Shown piece after piece: positions 47,640-54,971 of a DNA stretch of 54,971 nucleotides. The notes under the pieces were generated by a model. That model was not told the DNA's origin. It saw only the letters and a program-made list of their open reading frames with translations, and did not search any database. Source of the DNA: an uncultured Steroidobacter sp. Its GTDB lineage: Bacteria; Pseudomonadota; Gammaproteobacteria; Steroidobacterales; Steroidobacteraceae. A program made the position numbers and the translations under genes. Location of the stretch: assembly GCF_937958065.1 (NCBI RefSeq), contig NZ_CALFXI010000079.1, positions 1 through 54,971 of the forward strand, given 5' to 3'. Within the stretch, counting starts at the first letter, position 1. Each line of letters starts with the position of its first letter.

Positions 47640-48358
47640 TTTCTGCGCCGTGCAGGTGGCTCGCGCTGGGGTGGCTCGCGCTGGCCCTGCTGGCGGGCTG
47701 CGCGTCCACTCCGGAGCGCTCCGGGACGTATACCGTCAAGCGCGGCGACACGCTGTACTCCATCGCGTTTCGTCACAAGCTCGATTACAAAGACCTGGCG
47801 CGCTGGAATCGGATCGGTCGGGATTATGTGATTTACCCGGGACAGACGCTGCGACTGTCTCCGCCGGGTGCGAGCAGTGCGCGCACCGCATCTTCTGCTC
47901 CGAAAGCAGGGGCCTCATCCGCGCGCAAACCCGCGCCGCCACCGAAAGCGCGATCCGCCCCTCGACAGGCGCCGATTCCCAAGGGCCCGCCAGTGCAGTG
48001 GCGATGGCCAGTGAGCGCCGGAACAGCAACGCTCACATCGCGTCCCAATGGCGGTCACGGGCTGATGATCTCGGGACGGCTCGGCGACGAGGTGCGCGCG
48101 GCCGGTCCAGGCCGCGTTGTATATACGGGTTCCGGGCTGCTGGGTTACGGCCAGCTGATCATCGTTAAGCACAACGAAACATATCTGAGCGCCTATGGAC
48201 ACCTGCAATCGGTGCTGATCAAGGAGGGCGACGCGGTCTCGGTGGGCCAGCGGATCGCGACCATGGGCAACGGCCCGCAGGGCTCGCCTCAGCTGTATTT
48301 CGAGATCCGGATCAATGGCACGCCGGGGAATCCGCTGACATTGCTGCCGCAACGGTGA
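47636..48358 (+). CDS. nlpD: NlpD-type LysM/LytM lipoprotein with a non-canonical start
   Basis: NlpD activates the septal amidase AmiC. In frame 47636-48358 (about 240 residues): lipoprotein signal WLALGWLALALLAGC with lipobox cysteine, a LysM domain (GTYTVKRGDTLYSIAFRHKL), a Pro/Ala/Lys linker, and a LytM domain. The LytM domain is degenerate: catalytic histidines are replaced (SPQLYFEIR where active enzymes have HxHFEIR), as in E. coli NlpD. No ATG, GTG or TTG lies in frame upstream of the lipobox; the best candidates are CTG at 47636 and ATT at 47639 (sharing the A of the pcm TGA), with AAGGG just upstream. A GTG at 47828 would omit signal and LysM. Confidence 0.78.
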   Translation: MISAPCRWLALGWLALALLAGCASTPERSGTYTVKRGDTLYSIAFRHKLDYKDLARWNRIGRDYVIYPGQTLRLSPPGASSARTASSAPKAGASSARKPAPPPKARSAPRQAPIPKGPPVQWRWPVSAGTATLTSRPNGGHGLMISGRLGDEVRAAGPGRVVYTGSGLLGYGQLIIVKHNETYLSAYGHLQSVLIKEGDAVSVGQRIATMGNGPQGSPQLYFEIRINGTPGNPLTLLPQR

Positions 48359-48471
48359 GGGGTCACGAGTGCGAGCGCTGGCCCGATCATTGCAGCCGAA
48401 TCATTGCATTCGACCCCTCGCACTTTCGCGATGCGAACAAGGGTTGCGCATTACGCGAGCGTATGTCTAAA

Positions 48472-48538
48472 TCCGCCCCCAATGTGTCCTCCCTGAAACC
48501 ACCGAAGCCGGGTGACAGGGAGAAGACGCGGGGGCGGA
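48472..48538 (+). other. Nested three-stem inverted structure, candidate small RNA
   Basis: TCCGCCCCC (48472-48480) pairs with GGGGGCGGA (48530-48538); inside it CTCCCTG (48489-48495) pairs with CAGGGAG (48516-48522); inside that CACC (48500-48503) pairs with GGTG (48511-48514). All pairs are Watson-Crick. Chance nesting of 9-, 7- and 4-bp stems in 67 bases is improbable, although GC-rich DNA raises the odds. The strand is arbitrary; a transcript has not been shown. Confidence 0.5.
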
Positions 48539-48664
48539 GGGGGATTCGAGGAAACAGCGCGAAGAAGAACAAAAGCAAAATAATAAGAATATTTCGTCCA
48601 GGCGACGACTCCAGTGGAGCGCACCGGGCGAGTTGGGTCGAACGATCTTCAGTCCCTCGCGTCT

Positions 48665-48701
48665 TCTCCCGGTCATCCTGCTGCGCAGGGTGACCGGGAG
48701 A
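48665..48701. repeat. Perfect long hairpin
   Basis: TCTCCCGGTCATCCTGC and its complement GCAGGGTGACCGGGAGA form a 17-bp stem with one G-T pair and a three-base loop (TGC). It lies 13 bases before repeat copy B. It could be a terminator stem or a REP-like element; no T-run follows on the plus strand apart from AATCTTCTTC. Confidence 0.65.
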
Positions 48702-48714
48702 ATCTTCTTCGATT

Positions 48715-48824
48715 ACTCGGGATCGGGCATCCTGCCACGAGCCTCGTGCGAGTCGGCAAAAGGCGCGACTTTTGCCTCTCGCCGCCGCCTGCAGCGGCGG
48801 GGTACATCCATGTACCCGGGGTGG
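48715..48824 (+). repeat. Dispersed structured repeat, copy B
   Basis: Second copy of the 108-base element at 15506-15613, same orientation. Its stems are CACGA/TCGTG (48736-48740 and 48744-48748), GCGAG-GGCAAAA/TTTTGCC-CTCGC (48748-48761 and 48770-48782), CCGCCGC/GCGGCGG (48783-48801 region) and GGGTACA/TGTACCC (48800-48806 and 48811-48817). Compared with copy A, several substitutions fall in paired positions and leave the pairing intact or longer. It ends two bases before the 3' end of the minus-strand gene at 48827. Confidence 0.85.
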
Positions 48825-48826
48825 TT

Positions 48827-49216
48827 CTACATTTCCGCTGTTGAGTTGTTGAGAAGCAGCGCCGCCACGACGGTGCGTCCCTCGCTCGCCAGGATGTTAT
48901 AGGTGCGGCAGGCCGCGCCTGTGTCCATCACTTCGCAACCGATCCCTCGCGACATCACGGCCCCCAGTATTTCGGGCGCGGGAAATGCCTGTTTCGGCCC
49001 CGAGCCGATCACGACCACTTCGGGCTGCAGCGCGAGCACCGGCTGCAGGTCCTCGAGCGAGAGCTCGGCGACGCTGCGCGGCCGCCAGTCGCTGACGATC
49101 CGATCGGCCTTCACCAGGCAGCTGCTGCGGATCACGGTCTCGCCGATGCGCACCTCGTTGTGGCCGTAGGAGCGGATCAGGTTGATGCCGGCAATTTTCT
49201 CGTCGGTGAGTTTCAT
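48827..49216 (-). CDS. Mth938-like domain protein (NDUFAF3/DUF498 family)
   Basis: 129 residues, the usual size of this small one-domain family, which includes the mitochondrial complex I assembly factor NDUFAF3. Recognisable blocks: IAGINLIRSYGHNEVRIGET, EVVVIGSGPKQAFPAPEILG, and GCEVMDTGAACRTYNILASE then GRTVVAALL. No catalytic residues are established for the bacterial proteins. The stop is immediately beside repeat copy B, so the repeat may act at the 3' end of this gene's transcript on the opposite strand. Confidence 0.88.
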   Translation of the reverse strand: MKLTDEKIAGINLIRSYGHNEVRIGETVIRSSCLVKADRIVSDWRPRSVAELSLEDLQPVLALQPEVVVIGSGPKQAFPAPEILGAVMSRGIGCEVMDTGAACRTYNILASEGRTVVAALLLNNSTAEM

Positions 49217-49256
49217 TCGGCTACCATAGCGCAGGTCGAATGCCGCTGCGCTGAAG

Positions 49257-50258
49257 ATGTTGAAGACGCTGACCCTGATCGTTTCCGGTTTGAATCCCTT
49301 ACGCGCCGGGGACGAGCAAGGTGCCGGTCACTGGCCGCGTCTGGCGCGTCTGGCCGGCCGGGGCTCGCTCGCCCGGCGGCCCATCGACGCCCGTCAGGAT
49401 GCATTGCATGCGGCCGTCCTCGAGGCACTTCAACTCCGGGACGCTGCCGAGGATTATCCGAGTGCCGCGGTGATTCGCACAGGCCTCGGTGGTGAACCTG
49501 CCGACGGTTTCTGGCTGCGCGCCCAGCCTATACACTTCGCGGCCGGTCTGGATCGACTGACGATGGTGCCGCTGCAGGGGCAGGCGCGCATGAGCGCGGC
49601 TGAACGCAACTCGTTGACACCGACGCTCGTCGATCATCTACAGTCCACCGGCTTCGAACTGCACGACGGCGACGCAGGCGAATGGTTACTGCGCAGCGAA
49701 GCGCCGCTGCAACTGCAGACCGTCAGTCCCGACTTTGCTGCTGCCAATCCGACGGAGAACATCTTGCCGCGCGGTCGGGATGCGGGCGGACTGCGCCGCC
49801 TGATGACCGAGCTGCAGATGTTGTTGCACGAGCATCCGGTCAATGCACAGCGGCAGTTGCGAGGACTGCCGGTGTTGAACGCGATCTGGATGCATGGGGA
49901 AGGAATGTTGAGTGACGTGAGCGCACACGTGAGTGCACCGGCGTTGCCCGCTGCCTGCGGCGACGATGTTTATTTGCGTGGCATTTATCGTTTGCACGGC
50001 CAGCCCGTGAAGTCGGCCGCCACGAATGCAAGCGAGCTGCTGTCGCAGCTCGATGGCCCGTCGGTCGCACTGATCGATGTGACGAGTGCAGAGACGTTCG
50101 AGACGCAGTGGCTCGCGCCGCTGACCCGCGCATTGATGAGCGGCACCATCGCCAGGCTGACCCTGATGTTCGGCGGCTGGCGAGTGGTCACGCATCGCGC
50201 AGACCTGTTCAAACTATGGCGTAGCGACTTGCAGCCGTCGAACTGGGTCGCATGTTGA
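49257..50258 (+). CDS. Phosphoglycerate-mutase-like hypothetical protein adjacent to recJ
   Basis: 333 residues. The N-terminus LKTLTLIVSGLNPLRAG and the internal LNAIWMHGEGML block resemble, from memory, proteins annotated as cofactor-independent phosphoglycerate-mutase-like or regulatory proteins that precede recJ in beta- and gammaproteobacteria. The metal-site residues of true iPGM (DG at the start, the His/Asp pairs) are not visible, so mutase activity is doubtful. The recJ ATG begins inside the last codons of this gene, so the two are coupled. Confidence 0.75.
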   Translation: MLKTLTLIVSGLNPLRAGDEQGAGHWPRLARLAGRGSLARRPIDARQDALHAAVLEALQLRDAAEDYPSAAVIRTGLGGEPADGFWLRAQPIHFAAGLDRLTMVPLQGQARMSAAERNSLTPTLVDHLQSTGFELHDGDAGEWLLRSEAPLQLQTVSPDFAAANPTENILPRGRDAGGLRRLMTELQMLLHEHPVNAQRQLRGLPVLNAIWMHGEGMLSDVSAHVSAPALPAACGDDVYLRGIYRLHGQPVKSAATNASELLSQLDGPSVALIDVTSAETFETQWLAPLTRALMSGTIARLTLMFGGWRVVTHRADLFKLWRSDLQPSNWVAC

Positions 50259-51994
50259 ACCGCACGATTCGTCGCCGCGAGGCGGGCGGGTTGGCGGCGC
50301 TGCCCGGCGATCTGCATCCCTTGCTCAAACGCCTGTATGCGAATCGCGGCGTCAATGAAGCCGATGACCTCGATCTGGGGCTCGCGCGCCTGATTCCGGT
50401 GAGTCGACTCGGCGGCATCGATGTGGCCGTCGATCTGCTGTGTGAACATTTCCGTCGCGGCAGCCGCATCGTAGTCGTTGGAGATTTCGATGCCGACGGT
50501 GCGACCAGCACGGCGCTGGTGGTGCGCCAGATGCGACGGCTCGGCTTCAAGCACGTCGACTTCCTGGTGCCCAATCGATTTCAGTACGGCTATGGCCTGA
50601 CGCCGGAGATCGTGCAGCTCGCGGCCGAAGGCAAGCCGGGATTGATCGTCACGGTCGACAACGGCATCTCCAGTCATGCCGGCGTGGCGGCGGCCACGTC
50701 CCTGGGCATCGAAACATTGATCACCGATCATCACCTCGCGCCCGCGACGGTGCCGGCCGCGAACGCCATCGTCAATCCCAATGCGCCGGGCGACACGTTT
50801 CCGAGCAAGGCGCTCGCTGGTGTGGGCGTGGCGTTTTATTTGATGGCCGCGCTGACGCGTGCCATGCAGGATCGCGGCCTGTGCGCGAATCCGCCCGCGA
50901 TTGCCGAGTTGCTCGATCTGGTTGCGCTCGGCACCGTTGCGGACCTCGTGCCGCTCGATAGAAACAATCGCGTGCTGGTTCATCAGGGGCTGCGTCGCAT
51001 CCGCGCCGGTCGCTGTGTCGCGGGCATCCATGCTCTGGTCGAGGCCGCGAACTGCATTCCGTCGCAAGTGGTCGCGGCTCATCTCGGTTTCCAGATCGGT
51101 CCTCGCTTGAATGCGGCTGGCCGGCTGGACGACATGTCGATCGGCATTCAATGTTTGCTGACCGACGATCCGAACATGGCTCGCATGCTCGCGGCGCGGC
51201 TGACGCAGCTGAACAGCGATCGCAAGGAGCTCGAGCTGCAGATGCAGCAGGAAGCGCTGATGGCGATTGCCGACATGCGCGCCGAGGATCCGCAGCTGCC
51301 GCTCGGTCTGTGTTTGTTCGACGAGTCGTGGCACCAGGGCGTCGTCGGTCTCGTCGCTTCGCGCGTGAAGGAGCGGGTCAATCGTCCGGTCATCGCGCTG
51401 GCGCGTGCGGATGCCACTACCTTGAAGGGCTCGGCGCGCTCGGTCTCGGGCGTTCACATCCGTGACGTGCTCGATGCGGTTGCAACCCGTCACCCGGGCT
51501 TGATCGACAAGTTCGGCGGCCACGCGATGGCGGCGGGGCTGACCCTGCCGGCCGCCACGCTGGAGGTGTTCCGCGCCGAGTTCGATGCCGAGGTGCGTCG
51601 CTGGATGAGCATCGACGACACCATCGGCATCGTGCACTCCGACGGCAGCCTGCAACCCGAAGAGCTGACGCTGGACGTCGCGCGCCTGCTGCAGCAGGCG
51701 GGTCCGTGGGGCCAGAACTTTCCCGAGCCGCTGTTCGATGGCTGCTTCGAGGTGCGTAACGTGCGCGTTCTCGGCGAGCGGCACTTGAAGCTGGAGGTGA
51801 GGAGCGTGTCCGGCAAGGGGCCGCTCGGCGCTGCCGCGAGCTGCGAGGCAATCGCGTTCCGCCACTTCGATCACGACGACGCGCCGCACGTGCAACCCGA
51901 TTCCCGGGTGGAGCTGGCCTATCGGCTGGACGTGAACCGGTTCAACGGCTCGGAGCGCCTGCAACTGGTGGTCGAGTATCTGCGGGTCCTGTAG
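50252..51994 (+). CDS. recJ: Single-stranded-DNA-specific exonuclease RecJ
   Basis: 5'-3' ssDNA exonuclease for recombination and mismatch repair. 580 residues (E. coli 577). DHH-family metal motifs: VVVGDFDADGATSTALVV (Asp78, Asp80), LIVTVDNGISSHAG (Asp136), LITDHHLAPA (Asp159-His160-His161); then the DHHA1 domain with GPRLNAAGRLDDMSIGIQ and KFGGHAMAAGLTL, and a C-terminal OB fold. It starts inside the preceding gene and is followed by prfB, the E. coli order. Confidence 0.96.
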   Translation: MLNRTIRRREAGGLAALPGDLHPLLKRLYANRGVNEADDLDLGLARLIPVSRLGGIDVAVDLLCEHFRRGSRIVVVGDFDADGATSTALVVRQMRRLGFKHVDFLVPNRFQYGYGLTPEIVQLAAEGKPGLIVTVDNGISSHAGVAAATSLGIETLITDHHLAPATVPAANAIVNPNAPGDTFPSKALAGVGVAFYLMAALTRAMQDRGLCANPPAIAELLDLVALGTVADLVPLDRNNRVLVHQGLRRIRAGRCVAGIHALVEAANCIPSQVVAAHLGFQIGPRLNAAGRLDDMSIGIQCLLTDDPNMARMLAARLTQLNSDRKELELQMQQEALMAIADMRAEDPQLPLGLCLFDESWHQGVVGLVASRVKERVNRPVIALARADATTLKGSARSVSGVHIRDVLDAVATRHPGLIDKFGGHAMAAGLTLPAATLEVFRAEFDAEVRRWMSIDDTIGIVHSDGSLQPEELTLDVARLLQQAGPWGQNFPEPLFDGCFEVRNVRVLGERHLKLEVRSVSGKGPLGAAASCEAIAFRHFDHDDAPHVQPDSRVELAYRLDVNRFNGSERLQLVVEYLRVL

Positions 51995-52118
51995 CGAAGC
52001 AGGCTGCGGGTCGTTGGCGGTGCTCCAGACCAACCCCTCACTGCTAACGGCCCGCCGCTCCATGTTAGGATTCGCGTCCCGCAATTGAATTGCCCGCGAT
52101 CGACGCCACGCTCAGCAC

Positions 52119-53214
<1,096 letters not shown>

Positions 53215-53217
53215 TCC

Positions 53218-54741
53218 ATGTCCGAAACTACCAAGACTTCCCACGCGCCGGCTGCTGACGCGGTCGATGAGAACAAGCTGATCGCGGAACGGCGCGCCAA
53301 GCTCGACAAACTGCGCGGCCCCGGCGCCAACGGCTTTCCCAACGATTTCCGTCGCGATGCGCTCGCCGATCAGCTGCTGACCGCGTACGGCGATCGCGCG
53401 CCGGAGTGGTTCGACCAGAACACGGTGCGTGTGAAGGTCGGCGGCCGCATGATGGTCAAGCGCGTCATGGGCAAGGCGAGCTTCGCCAAGATCGCGGACC
53501 GCAGCGGCGAGATTCAGCTGTTCCTGCAGAGCCAGGCGCTGGGCGCCGTGTACGACGAGTTCAAGACGTGGGACGTCGGCGATGTGCTCGGTGCCGAGGG
53601 CACGCTGTTCATCACCAAGGCCGGCGAGCTGTCGGTCAAAGTCGAGAAGCTGCGCCTGCTGGTGAAGTCGCTGCGGCCGCTGCCGGACAAGTGGCACGGC
53701 CTGTCGGATCAGGAAACGCGCTATCGGCAACGCTACGTCGATCTGATCGTCAGCCCGGAAAGCCGACAGGTGTTTCGCACGCGCACGCGGATCGTGAAGT
53801 ACCTGCGTGATTACCTCGATGCGCTGGACTTCCTCGAAGTCGAGACGCCGATGATGCAGGCGATCGCGGGCGGCGCGGTGGCGCGGCCGTTCGTCACGCA
53901 TCACAACCAGCTCGACATCGATCTGTACCTGCGTATCGCGCCGGAGCTTTACCTGAAGCGGCTGGTGGTCGGTGGCTTCGAACGCGTCTACGAGATCAAT
54001 CGCAACTTCCGGAACGAGGGCGTGTCGACGCGACACAATCCCGAGTTCACCATGCTGGAGTTGTATCAGGCGTACGCGGACTACACCGATCTGATGAACC
54101 TGGTGGAGCGGATGTGCCAGGGCCTGTGCGACACCATTCTCGGCAAGCGGCAGATCGAATATCAGGGCGAGGTGTTCGATTTCGGCCAGCCGTTCCGTCG
54201 CGTCACGGTCGAGGATCTGGTGGTGCACTTCAATCCAGGCATCGAGCGCGCGAAGCTGCGCGATGTGGAATATCTGCGAGCGCATTGCGATCGCATCGGT
54301 GTGCCGTACGGGCAGGGCGATGGGCCGGGCAAGCTGCAGATCGAGATCTTCGAGAAGACGGCCGAGCATCGGTTGCTCGCGCCGACGTTCGTCTACGGCT
54401 ACCCGACCGAGGTGTCGCCGTTGTCCCGGCGCAATGACTCGGATCCATTCATCACGGATCGGTTCGAGTTCTTCATCGGCGGACGCGAGATCGCCAACGG
54501 CTTCTCGGAGCTGAACGATCCGGAGGATCAGGCGCAGCGCTTCAAGGATCAGCTGGCGCGCAAGACGGCGGGCGACGAAGAGGCCATGCAGTACGACGCC
54601 GATTACATTCGTGCGCTGGAATATGGCTTGCCGCCGACGGCCGGCCTGGGCATTGGCATCGATCGGCTGGTGATGCTGTTCACCAACTCACCCTCGATTC
54701 GCGACGTGCTGCTGTTCCCCTACATGCGGCCCGAGGCCTGA
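53218..54741 (+). CDS. lysS: Lysyl-tRNA synthetase (class II)
   Basis: Charges tRNA-Lys. 507 residues (E. coli 505): an N-terminal OB-fold anticodon domain (VRVKVGGRMMVKRVMGKASF, about 70-160) and the class II catalytic core with motif 2 NRNFRNEGVSTRHNPEFTML and motif 3 GLGIGIDRLVMLFTNSPSIR. The RYRQRYVDLI stretch precedes motif 1 as in other LysS. Three bases separate it from prfB. No terminator with a T-run follows; a CGCGTT/AACGCG stem (54754-54771) lies 12 bases after the stop. Confidence 0.97.
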   Translation: MSETTKTSHAPAADAVDENKLIAERRAKLDKLRGPGANGFPNDFRRDALADQLLTAYGDRAPEWFDQNTVRVKVGGRMMVKRVMGKASFAKIADRSGEIQLFLQSQALGAVYDEFKTWDVGDVLGAEGTLFITKAGELSVKVEKLRLLVKSLRPLPDKWHGLSDQETRYRQRYVDLIVSPESRQVFRTRTRIVKYLRDYLDALDFLEVETPMMQAIAGGAVARPFVTHHNQLDIDLYLRIAPELYLKRLVVGGFERVYEINRNFRNEGVSTRHNPEFTMLELYQAYADYTDLMNLVERMCQGLCDTILGKRQIEYQGEVFDFGQPFRRVTVEDLVVHFNPGIERAKLRDVEYLRAHCDRIGVPYGQGDGPGKLQIEIFEKTAEHRLLAPTFVYGYPTEVSPLSRRNDSDPFITDRFEFFIGGREIANGFSELNDPEDQAQRFKDQLARKTAGDEEAMQYDADYIRALEYGLPPTAGLGIGIDRLVMLFTNSPSIRDVLLFPYMRPEA

Positions 54742-54971
54742 GCTACTTGCTGGCGCGTTGGCGCTAACGCGGTTGCGGGCGCCCGGCGGCAGCGCTGGGC
54801 GTCGCTCGCTTCGCACTGATGAGTTGGGCGTCGCCGGTTTCGCTTCGCGCTGGCGCTTCGCGCTGGCGCTTCGCGTTGCGCGCAGCCTTCGGCAGAGCTG
54901 GGGAAAGGTGGGGGTCTCGGGAAACTCGCGAGCGTCTTCACTGTTGGCGGGCTTTGCGTCGATGGCTGCCG
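54742..54971. other. Non-coding end of the window
   Basis: 230 bases after lysS. Besides the small CGCGTT/AACGCG stem (54754-54759 and 54766-54771) it holds direct copies of TGGGCGTCGC (54797 and 54825) and a 13-base tandem repeat (54841-54875). No open frame resembles a protein family. Confidence 0.6.
54841..54875. repeat. 13-base tandem repeat
   Basis: CGCTTCGCGCTGG occurs at 54841-54853 and 54854-54866, followed by a partial third copy (CGCTTCGCG). A related pair lies upstream of accA at 36541-36566. Confidence 0.6.

Larger units (their letters stand above)
48359..48826. other. Non-coding region after nlpD (rpoS expected but absent)
   Basis: 468 bases with no convincing gene. An open frame at 48355-48693 has Arg/Ser/Lys composition and no family likeness. 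The stretch contains a nested stem structure (48472-48538), an AT-rich patch at 48567-48594, a perfect hairpin (48665-48701) and repeat copy B (48715-48824). In many gammaproteobacteria rpoS follows nlpD; it is not present here. Confidence 0.75.

Noticed and set aside
47650..48168. GTG-started frame overlapping nlpD as the true protein
   Set aside because: This frame gives an Arg/Gly/Ala-rich product; the lipoprotein signal, LysM and LytM domains are all in the other frame.
48355..48693. Possible small gene after nlpD (113 codons)
   Set aside because: Arg/Ser/Lys-rich product, no family likeness, and it runs through the inverted-repeat structures; start overlaps the nlpD end.
52090..52118. 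TTG at 52090 as the prfB start without a frameshift
   Set aside because: The ATG at 52119 plus the SD/CTT-TGA-C site reproduces the RF2 N-terminus; the TTG-started residues do not align.

Overview
The window is a GC-rich gammaproteobacterial chromosome segment. Most of it follows the conserved order of the E. coli rpsB-to-accA and pyrG-to-nlpD neighbourhoods. Local differences point to the Xanthomonadales/Nevskiales/Steroidobacter side of the class: dapC sits between glnD and dapD, kdsA sits between pyrG and eno, KdsA is of the cysteine (metal-dependent) type, and no rpoS follows nlpD. The lineage is inferred from gene order and protein features, not from a database search. No rRNA, tRNA, CRISPR, transposase, integrase or phage gene was seen.

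Layout: (1) 1-5236, minus strand: map, glnD, dapC, dapD (N-terminal methionine removal, PII/nitrogen signalling, lysine/diaminopimelate synthesis). (2) 5348-24126, plus strand: rpsB and tsf, an intrinsic terminator, then pyrH, frr, uppS, cdsA, dxr, rseP, bamA, skp, lpxD, fabZ, lpxA, lpxB, rnhB, dnaE. This run joins translation, isoprenoid and phospholipid precursors, outer-membrane assembly, lipid A synthesis and replication; many genes overlap by 1-4 bases. (3) 24127-36609: about 12 kb of accessory genes on both strands, separating dnaE from accA, which are neighbours in E. coli. It holds two transporters, secreted hydrolases, a predicted Tat lipoprotein with an ABM domain, a split membrane/exported spermidine-synthase-like pair, a DUF883 membrane protein and an orphan ParB-like protein with a histone-like tail. 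(4) 36610-45585, plus: accA, tilS, pyrG, kdsA, eno, ftsB, ispD, ispF, truD. (5) 45590-48358: an Smr-domain gene (minus), then surE, pcm and an nlpD-type lipoprotein gene that has no ATG, GTG or TTG start. (6) 48359-48826: a non-coding stretch with three structured elements, one of which also occurs between bamA and skp. (7) 48827-54741: a Mth938-like gene (minus), a phosphoglycerate-mutase-like gene, recJ, prfB (with the +1 frameshift) and lysS, then a short non-coding end.

The best candidates for undescribed biology are the dispersed, multi-hairpin repeat (15506-15613 and 48715-48824), whose stems survive sequence divergence; the structured non-coding locus at 48472-48824 where rpoS would be expected; the nlpD start; and, in the accessory block, the exported spermidine-synthase-like pair and the ParB-like/DUF883 divergent locus.
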